Made by a program: the position numbers and the translations under genes. This document shows positions 32,004 through 41,905 of a DNA stretch of 64,000 nucleotides, piece by piece; position 1 is the first letter of the stretch, and each line of letters opens with the position of its first letter. Under the pieces are notes generated by a model. The model made no database searches. It saw only the letters and a program-made list of their open reading frames with translations, and was not told the DNA's origin. The DNA is from Powellomyces hirtus (lineage: Eukaryota > Chytridiomycota > Chytridiomycetes > Spizellomycetales > Powellomycetaceae): assembly GCA_025526995.1 (NCBI GenBank), contig JAHLKG010000019.1, forward strand, positions 248,001 to 312,000, written 5' to 3'.

Positions 32004-32942
32004 CTAAGCCCAAGGATTGTAAAGTGTAGCGCTGTCAGGTGCAAAACTTCTACCGTTCCGCAACTCTGCTGACGTGCCTCGTGGTGAAACGGTTGTGGCC
32101 TCTTCCTCACTGAGTCCAAAAAACCGCTCAAGACCACGGCCCCGTCCATGCGCTTGAGTCAACCCGTATCGACTCACGAGAACTTTCCGTTCAAACTGGC
32201 GATACCATTCCTTCCGAGATGCCGATGCAGCGTTCCATCCACCCACTCCATCATTCTGATGAACAACAGCAAATCGAACAGTCGCCCGGTCCTTCTCGTT
32301 AAATACGTACGAGTCGACCCAAGATTGAAAGAAGACCCGATATTGCTTGTCGACGCTGAAGCAGATCTTTCCGGTCTTTACTCGCGAGCAGAAGGAGCAT
32401 GTCTCACGGTGCGATACAGGTATATCAACCTTCTCTTCGGAAAATCCTCCGTTGACTGGTCCCAATGTGGGTGAGAGGGAGCAGGTCAACGATATCGGCA
32501 AGGGCTTAGACCACAGTTTGAACGAACCAGTGGGACTGACTTCCAAGAAATGAATATCCGAGGTGTCCGCGGTGCGATGATGAATAAAGTAAGTGGTACT
32601 GCGTAGCGTTGCATGCGTTGGTTCAGGTGGAGCTTCTGTATGTTGTTCCTTGCGACTTGTAAAACTCTCCGCCACAACGCCGAGATCAAATTTGTCGAGA
32701 CCACTGACGGGCATGGAGAGGACCATCTCGAAACTCAAGTTCGACTCATCCTTTTCCAAAAAGGCCTTTCCAAACGCCGGAGTCCGTAGTGAGCTTCGTA
32801 TTCGCCGTGTGATGCGAGTAAGGTTGAGAACGTCAAAGAGTGAGAGATACATGGCAATTTGCGAATACAATTCTGAGGGTAGGGATTGCAGTGAAGCCGA
32901 CGAGGTCATTTTCGGACGCTTGGGCTCGCTGGTGCCGACCAT
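32004..32942 (-). CDS. F-box protein with C-terminal Cys motif
   Basis: Single exon, 312 residues from ATG 32942. The F-box is at residues 17-55: LQSLPSELYSQIAMYLSLFD followed by VLNLTRITRRIRSSL. F-box proteins dock substrates to SCF ubiquitin ligases through Skp1. The rest has no LRR, WD40 or kelch repeats. A CSFCSRVKTGKIC pattern near residue 195 may be a small metal-binding site. Substrate unknown. One of four F-box/BTB adaptor loci in this window. Confidence 0.75.
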   Translation of the reverse strand: MVGTSEPKRPKMTSSASLQSLPSELYSQIAMYLSLFDVLNLTRITRRIRSSLRTPAFGKAFLEKDESNLSFEMVLSMPVSGLDKFDLGVVAESFTSRKEQHTEAPPEPTHATLRSTTYFIHHRTADTSDIHFLEVSPTGSFKLWSKPLPISLTCSLSPTLGPVNGGFSEEKVDIPVSHRETCSFCSRVKTGKICFSVDKQYRVFFQSWVDSYVFNEKDRATVRFAVVHQNDGVGGWNAASASRKEWYRQFERKVLVSRYGLTQAHGRGRGLERFFGLSEEEATTVSPRGTSAELRNGRSFAPDSATLYNPWA

Positions 32943-33000
32943 GACTAGGGTATAAAAATGTATGATCGAGGTCGTCTGACTGATAGACAGCACACTGCTC

Positions 33001-33574
33001 AAAGGTTTTGAGTGTTGGGATGCATTGGTAATTACGGGTGCTTGACCCCACGCTCACGACCAAGCCACATTAAGAAGCCTGTGGCGCCCCTCGATGGTTG
33101 TCCATCATCAATGAATCTTCCTCATCTGTGTGTGAAATTTATGGTCATGCAAGTATGAAGATCCGAACATTTGTAATTGTGGAGATGGTACACTTAACCC
33201 CCATGGGGCATGCAACTATGGCGGGTCTTTCAGCGGTCTATGAACAACGAACCACTAGCCAAAGTGATAGCCCGGCAAATACCCCCGGATTTCGCCTGGA
33301 GGATGAGCGGGCTGCGTCCTTCCAGAAAACTTCTGCTCGCTGGCAACGGAGCATCGTAGGTTGGTTCTTTTCCAGTGTTCTCCCTAACTCTTTTAGAGGA
33401 TATGCACATCCTCTACATTAGGTCTATATTCAATGAGCGGGATTTACCCGAATGCTCCCGAAACCAGATCTGGGGCGCTAATTCCTTTCCCCCGATGTCA
33501 AGAGCGGTGCCGAATCGCTGCATGTTACACCCGTGCTGTGCATAACTCGTAAGGGTCCAAGGGTTTCTGGCCAC
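33001..33574. other. Intergenic region
   Basis: Between the F-box gene start and the 3' end of RBM18. A 107-codon plus-strand frame at 33098-33421 has no recognisable features. Confidence 0.35.
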
Positions 33575-34344
33575 TCATTTTTTGTATGGTTGATATCGTC
33601 CCTTATGCCGTGCTTCTCGGCTAGAGCTTCCATCTCCACCGTTGCCTTGCCCTTGCAGTTGTTGAAGTTTCCGCTCAATGGCTGAGATCTTAGAATCCGT
33701 GCTGAACAAGGGGATTAGCTTGCAACAAAGTGCGAGTGAGTATTTTGAAACAGATCTGTACCTTGTATGCCCAACTTTCGCTTGCAACTTGGTGTTGACA
33801 GGTTCTTGGATATCTCTATATCGTCCATCTGTAGATCTGGTCTTCCCCTTCACTGGTCTTCTGATCGGCTCCCCTACTCCTGCCGACTCCAACCCCTCCG
33901 GACCATGGTCGACAGAGAAACTCACAACGAGCGAGCGTCCTGCAACAACTTTCCCATTCATGGCTTCAATCGCTCGCAATGCTGAAGCTTTGTTAGCATA
34001 CTCTACGAAACAATAGCCGCGAGGTTCGCCTTTGTGCGGCCCATGTTTGTGCCACAGATAGTCGATCTTGGTCAGTTGTCCGTGTGGCGTGAACAATTTC
34101 GTCAAGTGATATTCGGTCAACGCTGGTGACAAATTGCCGATATACAATCGAGAGGTGGACAACTCTGCGGGCGGCCGATCCTTTGTTGCCTCAGTGGTTC
34201 TGGAGTCTGACTGGGAGTGGCCGGGTGATCGGTAGCGAGGAAGGTGTTTTGTGGCGCATGATCAGCTGGCGTTCGGTGTATCGTACAAGAAGAGGTCAAG
34301 ATACGTACCGTACTAGTCTTGGCTGTGCTGGGGGTTGAGTTCAT
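33575..34344 (-). CDS. RBM18: RBM18-like RNA-binding protein
   Basis: Three exons: 34344-34309, 34180-33762, 33701-33575; 193 residues, close to the ~190 of animal RBM18. One RRM: RNP2 is RLYIGNL, RNP1 is RGYCFVEY, with the family-specific ALTEYHLTKLF and the GKVVAGRSLVVSFS end. The short C-terminal helix SKISAIERKLQQL also matches RBM18. The 60-bp second intron has no stop and is a multiple of three, so its retention would add 20 residues without breaking the frame. It shares a 145-bp upstream region with the divergent small gene at 34490. Confidence 0.9.
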
Positions 34345-34489
34345 TTTCGTTATTGTGCATCGGGATGTTGGAAACATTTGATAAATTTGGTGTGGTCAAA
34401 AGCCAAAAGAATTGGAACTCGCGTTTTCCAACTGCAGCATTCCAGAATCCTCGCTCCTCAACCTTTCCGACACGAATACACACACAACC

Positions 34490-34717
34490 ATGTCTCAACC
34501 AGCACAACCAACACCCACCTCTTCCTGTTACATATATCCCAACGGATGGCGATCCGGATCCTCCAAACGGCTTGTCATGAAATACCCCGACCCGCACTGG
34601 AACTTGCAGCGCACGACCAACACAGCAACTCAACACGCCATCTCGATCTCGTTGCTGCTGGTGCTTGTCATTGTGGGAAACACGCTGCTGAATGAGGGGT
34701 GGTTGGGCGCTTTATGA
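34490..34717 (+). CDS. Small tail-anchored membrane protein, unknown family
   Basis: 75 codons from ATG 34490 in a good context. A Pro/Thr-rich start is followed by YIYPNGWRSGSSKRLVMKYP and a C-terminal hydrophobic helix (AISISLLLVLVIVGNTLL), so it is probably tail-anchored with a few lumenal residues. Divergent from RBM18 with a 145-bp shared promoter, which supports a real gene. Not recognised. Confidence 0.6.
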   Translation: MSQPAQPTPTSSCYIYPNGWRSGSSKRLVMKYPDPHWNLQRTTNTATQHAISISLLLVLVIVGNTLLNEGWLGAL

Positions 34718-34737
34718 ACATAATGAACTAGAAGGAA

Positions 34738-35031
34738 ATGACGGAGAAGAATTCAGTGCCCACCAGGTTAGAACGGATATGGAAGTTAAAGATATTGGGA
34801 GACTACAAAAGCGATCTTAACCGACTAAGACGCATGTCCTTTGTGCAGTGCATTCTATCGACCGACAATTGGCGACGGGCAATTGCTGGAATGCCCGGCA
34901 TGTCGTACCGCGACTCCATGTTCAAAAGCAATATACGAGTTGAACAGCCCGCAAACCATGAAACTCTTAATATCGAAGATGAAGAAGCTTACTACAGCCC
35001 AATTCGAATGGACCACCGTGAAGAAGGTTGA
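34738..35031 (+). CDS. Uncertain small ORF
   Basis: 97 codons from ATG 34738, 21 bp after the previous stop. The first half is basic and helical, the second acidic. A shifted frame at about 34,870-35,050 (LLECPACRTATPC) also looks protein-like. No family recognised; this may be 3' UTR sequence of the previous gene. Confidence 0.2.
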   Translation: MTEKNSVPTRLERIWKLKILGDYKSDLNRLRRMSFVQCILSTDNWRRAIAGMPGMSYRDSMFKSNIRVEQPANHETLNIEDEEAYYSPIRMDHREEG

Positions 35032-35247
35032 CAGAGCTCATGTTCGCTAAGGACTGTACAAATTTTATAAAATGCCAGAGTGTACATTATGTTAATAGTA
35101 TGCTGGATGTGCAGATGATCGAAGGATATCTGTCTCTGTAACTATGTGTGTGTGTGCAAGTATCTACATGCTATGAGGGTCCCGCCTCATAGTTGGTGTA
35201 TCGTCGAGGGCATGAAAAGGAGGGGGCAGGCAGTTTTGCGTGCTTCG

Positions 35248-36381
35248 TCACAAGGCGGGAGGTCCGCACTTGCCCGCGGCCATCTCATCCACATTGATCT
35301 TGGACGCATCCGTAAAAGTGAACCATTTGTCCTTAGGTACGCCATCAAACGCAATCTGATAGCGTTCAGGCGAGTTCTTTGTCTTTTCGACAGCGGCGTC
35401 CTGGCCTTCAATGGCTCGAATGGCGATGCAGCTGACCAGTTGTGGCTTTTCGCGGGCGATGACACCGTACGATTCCGGGTCAAGCTCCCCCGAATCTCCA
35501 ATCATTATCAACGTTCGGTTGGGGAACAGAGAAATATGGTCGCGGATGCGATCGACTTTGAAGCTGGAACCGCCCACAAGGAAATCGAAGAAGGACCGAT
35601 CTTTGAGGGATAGGTTGCGCAGAATGAATTGACCCGCAGGGAATCCAGCCGCGGTCGTAAAGTCCTTGAGCCCCCCGAATAGCGTCCAGGGTGACCGCGA
35701 AAGGTAGTGAAACGCGGGTCGTTTGTTGAGCGCAGACAGCTTGGTTTGTAAGTCTGTATACAGCTTGGGCATGCCATAGACGGCTTCGAATGGCTGCAGG
35801 AAAGTGTGTTTCAGGACTTTGACTTTGTCGAGCACCTCGGTGATCTTGATCGTGTCGTCTATGTCGGAAATGATCGACACACCCTCCGGTTCGACCAAGT
35901 ACACCATGCCACCGACTTGATCTTGACCAAGCGTCTGAGACTTGAACGTAATTGCGCCGTGTTTGTCGGTCGGCCCCGTAATAGACACATTCACAGCTGC
36001 ATCAAACAGACCCGTGTTGTCCGTCTTTGTCGGCAGCGTGACTGCCTTTGATGGCGACGCTGGAATAGTGACGGGTAGTTGTGCATCTTCGACACCAGAC
36101 ACGGCAAACCACCCGTATCGTTCCTTCAGCGTCGCCTTCTCCTCGTCGGTCTTGGCAAACACTTGAAGGGTTGTGAGGAGGAATGGGTCCGGTGTGCTCT
36201 GTGCTGGAACAGTCACATAGCCGTGGAAATTGACGTGCCAGGAGTCCGGTGTGCCGGGGATTCGGCTAGCGACCTGATCGACGAACGTCACTCTTTCCAC
36301 TGCTCCGACGGGTGCCGCCTGTGTGCCCGTCAAAGCGCCGATCGTACATGCTACCGCGAAGGAAGTGGCAGAGACCCTCAT
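35248..36381 (-). CDS. Secreted APP1-type phosphatidate phosphatase (DUF2183)
   Basis: Single exon, 377 residues, ATG 36381. Signal peptide MRVSATSFAVACTIGALTGTQA. The HAD-type catalytic motif DxDxT is SDIDDTIK near residue 173, followed by the family's FHYLSRSPWTLF, FILRNLSLKD and IMIGDSGELDPESYG blocks, all typical of the APP1 catalytic domain that dephosphorylates phosphatidic acid. The N-terminal half matches the beta-rich region before the catalytic domain. Yeast App1 is cytosolic and linked to actin patches; this copy has an export signal, so it probably acts in the secretory pathway or outside the cell. Confidence 0.9.
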   Translation of the reverse strand: MRVSATSFAVACTIGALTGTQAAPVGAVERVTFVDQVASRIPGTPDSWHVNFHGYVTVPAQSTPDPFLLTTLQVFAKTDEEKATLKERYGWFAVSGVEDAQLPVTIPASPSKAVTLPTKTDNTGLFDAAVNVSITGPTDKHGAITFKSQTLGQDQVGGMVYLVEPEGVSIISDIDDTIKITEVLDKVKVLKHTFLQPFEAVYGMPKLYTDLQTKLSALNKRPAFHYLSRSPWTLFGGLKDFTTAAGFPAGQFILRNLSLKDRSFFDFLVGGSSFKVDRIRDHISLFPNRTLIMIGDSGELDPESYGVIAREKPQLVSCIAIRAIEGQDAAVEKTKNSPERYQIAFDGVPKDKWFTFTDASKINVDEMAAGKCGPPAL

Positions 36382-38076
36382 TGTCTTTGTATAGTACGTT
36401 CTTGTGAGTAAGAAAGCGGGGAAGACGGAAAAGAGCGTATGTATGTGGCGATGGACAAGAGGCCCCGCTTTTTATGGAAACATGGTCGATTTTGCAGGTA
36501 AATAGACCACCATCCACAGCCAGGTTCTGATCTCCTCAATGGCGATCGGGGAGGCTACTGTAGAAAGATAGTGGAGTGCCCCAGATCATCGTGCACTACC
36601 TTGCCATACTGGTCAATGTAGTCTATAGCGAAAATTGCAGTGAGGCGCCAAACCTGTCAACATTATCAACCGCGAAAACGTGGTCGCAAACGCGCGGGAC
36701 CAGGGGAGGTCTTTGACTGCGCCACGCGCGAAGCGCGTTAGCTCCGCAGCATAATGTCAAAGTGACAATGGTCAGCGTGCCATTCAACCATCAGCGGCAA
36801 AAATGGCCGTGCCCGACAGTATGAAAGAGATTCCATCAATCAGATGAGTTGTAAGGAGAATTTATTATGAACTGTGTATGTACATGGGAGCCCGTAACCG
36901 CCCGACACATCTGGGGACTCAAAGTGAGTGAGGCAACCGGCTATGTCCATTGCTTTTACGTGCTTTCTGAATGCCATTTCCCGAAGATTCGAGTGACGTT
37001 CCCCATAGATTCGAGTGACGTTCCCCATGAGCAGTAAACCCCAACCATTGCGACCACCAACCCTTCCCCGTCTGCATACACATCTGGAGATTCGAAGTGA
37101 GTGACGCAACCAGCTGATACTGGACGGCTTTAGAAGCGTATCTTCAATGCCGAATGCTTTACGCTTGCTTCCTGAATGCCATTTTCAATGGTACGAGTAA
37201 AGGCCACCGTGTGCAACAGAGCAACAAGTCCGTAAGGACCGCCGGGCGCCATGTCATTGGTGGACTCAACGTCCGAAAGAGGTGCGGTTCGGGTAAATCC
37301 CACCATGAGCGACAGACCCACACGTCCATAAGACTGCGGGCCGCCATGTCACTGGTGGACTATCCTTCCGAAAGCGGGGGGGGGGGGGTGGGAGATGTGT
37401 ACGATATAACTTACTAATCTGCGCCGCCTTGGTACGTCCATCGCGTCGAGCGGCTGAAGAAAACCTTGGGCGAGATGGTAATGGGGGGCGAGGGAAGGAG
37501 TGGTGGTGGAGACGGACCGCTGCTAGACAGACAGTGAGAAAAAGTGAAGATTGAACAATAGAGCAATCAATTAATCACACGAGAACTTACGAGACTTCTG
37601 CTTGGGCCAGGGGAGTAATGGTGGTGGAAGAGGAGGTAGATGAGGAAAAGTGAAGATTGATCAATCGACCAATGAATGAATCTCACTTCGCAGGGGGACG
37701 TTTGTTTCTGTGTAGTTTATACAGTAACTTGGAGAAGTTCGAGGACCGGACCAGTAATTCTGTCACGTGACCTACCTGACTGTATATGAAATACCCAGCC
37801 ATCATCACGCTCTCGAAGGTCTTTCACTGCGCCACGCGCCAGCGGGCAACTCCGATCGGCGTTCTAAGAAAAAAGCATAATGTCAAACTGAGGATCCATT
37901 CCAAGCGCCAGGATCCATGATCGAAAACGGCAATTTTAATGACACAGAAATAAACAATAGCTCACAGTGAATAAAGCCTAGCAACATATTTCCAGGCGAA
38001 CGCCCGACGCCGCTCAACAAGAAGCGATAGGAAATCAAAAAGACGAAGACTACGACCGTCGAAAATACAGAAAGCA
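36382..38076. other. 1.7 kb non-coding, repeat-rich region
   Basis: No gene seen. It contains related segments in direct orientation. AGGTCTTTSACTGCGCCACG occurs at 36,707 and 37,817. A pair of about 40 bp around ACATCTGG lies at 36,907 and 37,081. A 22-bp tandem (AGATTCGAGTGACGTTCCCC) lies near 36,985. A pair around CGCCATGTCAYTGGTGGAC lies at 37,247 and 37,342. A G13 run lies at 37,376-37,388. Probably decayed duplications. Confidence 0.6.
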
Positions 38077-39655
38077 ATGGCAGTCGCGCCTAGCCGCACA
38101 AAGAAACGTACGATTCGCGCAATACACGCGGGGCTCACATGGGCTAAACTTGTAATGAGCTTTTCTCTATTTTTTCCTCGGTCCTATGATCAGCACGCTC
38201 AACAAACCGCCAGCTGAAATTATACATCCACCCACCGAGCATACCAACACGATTCCAAACCTTTTGTTTTGAGGATGGCGAACGCAACGCGTTTGGATCT
38301 TCAGCTTCCCGGTTTAATCGAAGGCTGGTGAGAGAGGGGCAGGCATTCTTTGGTCAAACTCTTGGACCGCGATGATTGAAGTTTTGTGACATTATTACAG
38401 GACGAGCTGCCCGGACCAGGATACTATGTGGCACCAGCAGTCGACGATCCAAAGAAGGGGGCGCGGTTTGCGTCAAAGGTAGTTTATTCAGGCGTCACGA
38501 TATACAGCAAGATCGGACATAACAGGATACAATGAAGTCGACATTGTCTCATCAAACTCTTCCTCTGGACAGAGCAAACGCTTTGTCGAAGAATCAATCC
38601 CACAACCCTCTCCAACACAATACCACCCTCGATCCGCCATATACAGTCACAGCGTTGCTCACTCGCCATCAGCGGCTTTCGTAGCGACGCGCGACGCCGC
38701 GGCCGCAGCCGCACGCTCCAAGGTCCCTTTATGGAGCGACCGGTTCAACAAAGATACACCAGGGCCAGGCGCGTATGATACAACCGCAACGCTGCCGACA
38801 GTTGCGCGCCAGCAGCGTCGTTGTATGGCGGTATTTAAGAGCACGAGCCGGCGCAGTGAGATCAATGAGGCGGGATGGACTATGGGGAGGGATGCGCCTG
38901 CACCAGGTACTGATCCGCTAGGTTCAAAGAGAGCAAGCGATGACTTCAGTGATCTGACTAGGCCATCATTGACATCGCATGTAGATGCATACAGCATATT
39001 GGAGTCAAGGGTCGTGAAGGACGTCCCCGGTGCCCAGGCCGCGTTCCGCGCCGTGCCACGAAAGGACGCCTTTCCACAGTACGTTAACCCGCAGCCCAGT
39101 TTGGTTGTTCAATGTTTCGTTAACCAAAGGATGTTGTTGTGTGCGCAGAACGACTGAGAGCCATCCAGGTCCAGGCTATTACAACCTGCAAGCTCTGGAG
39201 TTGCATCCAGAGAGTTCCGTGCCAAATCGGTAAGAAGAACGAGACTGCGTATCTTGCACAATACTCCGTTTAGTATCTGATCTTGCTTGCTTTTTTATTG
39301 GTTCGACCTCAGCCCGCTCTGGCGTCCCGGCCCACCTCAACCACTCCACCACACTCCCGCGCCGCCTACAACACCTCTCTCGGGATTCACATCAATCCCA
39401 GGTTCGAACGCGCCACCAATCTTGAACCCCGGTCCGGGCGCATACGACGCTGGTACAGCAGCCGAGCACATGTCACATCACAAGCGGCCATCAGAGCACC
39501 GTAGCAGCGTGTTCGTGAGCAGCTCGTTGCGGTTCGATGCCGATGTGGGTCGCAAGCCTGACGCTGCTGCTAGAGGACCTGGATTCTACAGTCCCATAAG
39601 GGAGAAGCGCGGCACGAGCTTTAGGCTCAATTTGGAAGGAATGTGGGCTTGTTGA
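38077..39655 (+). CDS. Sperm-tail PG-rich repeat (SHIPPO/STPG-type) protein, one frame conflict
   Basis: Model: 38077-38107, 38194-38327, 38401-38478, 38526-39078, 39149-39229, 39313-39655. SHIPPO repeats are axonemal microtubule-associated elements with the core PGPGxY. Seen: LPGPGYYVAP (exon 3), PSPTQYHP and TPGPGAYDTT (exon 4), HPGPGYYNLQ (exon 5), NPGPGAYDAG and GPGFYSP (exon 6), each preceded by a serine/phenylalanine segment such as AFGSSASRF or VFVSSSLRF. The junction between exon 3 and exon 4 is unresolved: the visible 47-bp intron (38479-38525) joins them one base out of phase, so there is either a one-base sequence error, a real frameshift or an unseen splice choice. Its presence points to a flagellated organism. 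Confidence 0.82.
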
Positions 39656-40274
39656 GGGTATCTTGGGTGTGCATATTGATTTGCCATTTTATTAACAATC
39701 TTGTCAACGCCCGTTGGAAGAGACAGTACATGGCACCCCAAGCTCCCATATAGTCTTACAGCCAGAGATTGAGTCATATAATTGGAGGCCTCCTCAACCG
39801 CTATAGCACCTTGTTGGTCTTCGGGATCTTGCATCATGTAATTGTCAAATCAGAGGGTTAAGAAAAGCCTCAGCGGAAGTGACATTTATGTCCACGCGAT
39901 CCATATTTCAACGCACAGTGGAGTGGCTGCCTGCTCGAATCCCTGTAAATGGTGTAAGACACAGCTCGAATGTTTCCTTCCTCGTGCCGCCAATGCTCAA
40001 TGCCGGACAGATACGACAACAACCGCTTGTAAGAAAACAAAAAAGCAACAATTATCATTGAATATCAAATCTGTTGCAATGCTAGGTAGGTCAATGACCC
40101 TGATCGTCTTGGAGAGTGATATTGCGCTTCCTTCGGTAAGTATTGCTTTTTGTGTTTCAACTTATCGTAATAACGGCGAATGGCAGCACGCGTAACCGGC
40201 TTCTCGGTACGAAGTATTATTATGCAAGCCAAAAACAACCCGAACTACCTTCCCCAAAAGCATTAAGGTGGGCT
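39656..40274. other. Intergenic region
   Basis: Between the SHIPPO gene and the coiled-coil gene. Short AT-rich frames only. An upstream exon of the following gene could lie here, since its frame is open back to about 40143. Confidence 0.35.
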
Positions 40275-41554
40275 ATGCGCACATATCCCAGAACTGATGG
40301 TCGAAACCCCATCTACTCGCCTCCGCCATCCGCCAACGGTGGGGATGGCGTCTGGTATGGGGGTGGGGGCCGACTTCCACCGCTCATCACCAACAACAAT
40401 AACAATTTGCCTCCAAGTCCCCCGCCGCCGAGCGAACCCCCCGACATGTACTATCCGCCAGTCCTGTACGACAATAGGAATGAGGCTTCGTTGCAGGATT
40501 TTCGGCAGCGCTTGGCGGAGAATGAGCGTGCGCAGCAACAGCTCGCGAGGGAAACGGCGGCGTTGCAGGGAAGTGTGAGGGATGCCTTTCGTTATCATGA
40601 GGACATGAGCCGGGATGAGGCGCAATTGAGGAGGTGAGGAAATGCACGGAGAGAATTTCGCGGGGACTTGAAAAAAGGATGTTCAGCTGCTGGTTTGCTG
40701 AACTGTGAGTTGATAGGGTCTTCGAGGACCATTTCCAATTTTTCAACACGGTCGTCCAGAACATGCAAGCCCAAATGGGTGCGATGGGGCAACAACTTAC
40801 CCTGGAGCGGGAAGCCGCGTTCCGCAGCATCGAGTTCGCTCGGCAACACGCGACGGAACAAGCGCAGTTTGCCGATGGATTGAGAAACGAGTTGCGGAAT
40901 GCTATGCGGGACACAGATGCATTGCGGTCACGGTTAGAGGGCCTGGGGACCAGTACGGCGGAAGGGTTTGCGAAATGTGTAGGGAAATGCGATCAGTTGG
41001 AACAGGCACTGCAGATGCAGATGGAGGGTGTGAACAAAGGAGTTGGGGATTTCGCGGCGAATGTGAAGGATACCATGCAGAGTGCTGATGAGGGCGTGAA
41101 GAAGGAGATTCAGGCTGTGCAGGAGCATCTAAAGGAGGAGACGCAGGCGGCCGTGAAAGAAGCGCAGACGCAAATGACGGCAGCACAAGAGCAACACCGT
41201 CTAGAAATTGTGGAATCGCGGCAGAAAGAGCAGCATCTTTTGAACATTCTCCAACAGCAGCACGACACGATTACGGATCTCAACCACAGATTGGACTACA
41301 TGGATGCAGGTTTCCGCGATGCACTCGCAGGGGCCCTGGCACAACAAGCGTCTGCTCGCGAGACTGAATTAGCGGAAATGTTGAAGGCAATCCAAGCCAC
41401 TCATGCAGTTATAAAGTCGTCGCGGGAAGATGAACGCGATCACCGAGCTGCCTTGCAGAGAGAAATGCAAACGCTCAGACGAGAGACCGGGACCTTAAGG
41501 CAGGACCTTGAGGAAAAGATCAGTCAGATGATCAAACCCTTTGTCATCCTCTGA
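40275..41554 (+). CDS. Coiled-coil protein with Pro/Asn-rich N-terminus
   Basis: Two exons: 40275-40633 and 40717-41554 (intron 83 bp), 398 residues. The first 70 residues are disordered (PSANGGDGVWYGGGG; TNNNNNLPPSPPPPSEPPD). From about residue 85 to the end it is almost continuous alpha-helix with heptad-like spacing and many Gln/Glu/Arg (RQRLAENERAQQQLARETAA; LRRETGTLRQDLEEKISQM). No motor or other domain. It might be cytoskeletal or ciliary, given its position next to the SHIPPO gene, but that is only inference. Confidence 0.75.
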
Positions 41555-41841
41555 GATTGCCGCTCTCGCAGCTGATAGTCAGACGTCGAAAGGTTGTCAT
41601 GCCACAGATGAGGATGTAGAACAGCAGTATGTACGATCATATAGACTTCAGAAGATGATCTGGAATACCCTATCAGACATTGTTTCGTAGCCTCGTGCTG
41701 ACCTTATCTAGTGTATCCATTTGAGAGCATCAGCAACACGTTCCTGGGCAGTGAAGGGCGCATATTTATTGTAACAGCCAAAATGCCAGTGTTGAGGACT
41801 GGAAAACTAGTGATATACACTGTGGGGTAATGGAAGCAGAA

Positions 41842-41862
41842 GGGGGGCGGGGGGGGGGGGGG
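41842..41862. repeat. G-rich homopolymer tract
   Basis: G6-C-G14 followed by TAGGGGAGGAGG, in the 3' region of the rhomboid gene. On the rhomboid's coding strand it is C-rich. G-quadruplex potential on the plus strand. Confidence 0.9.
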
Positions 41863-41905
41863 TAGGGGAGGAGGAGCACATTGCAGTGGTTTGAGGCTGG
41901 CATAT

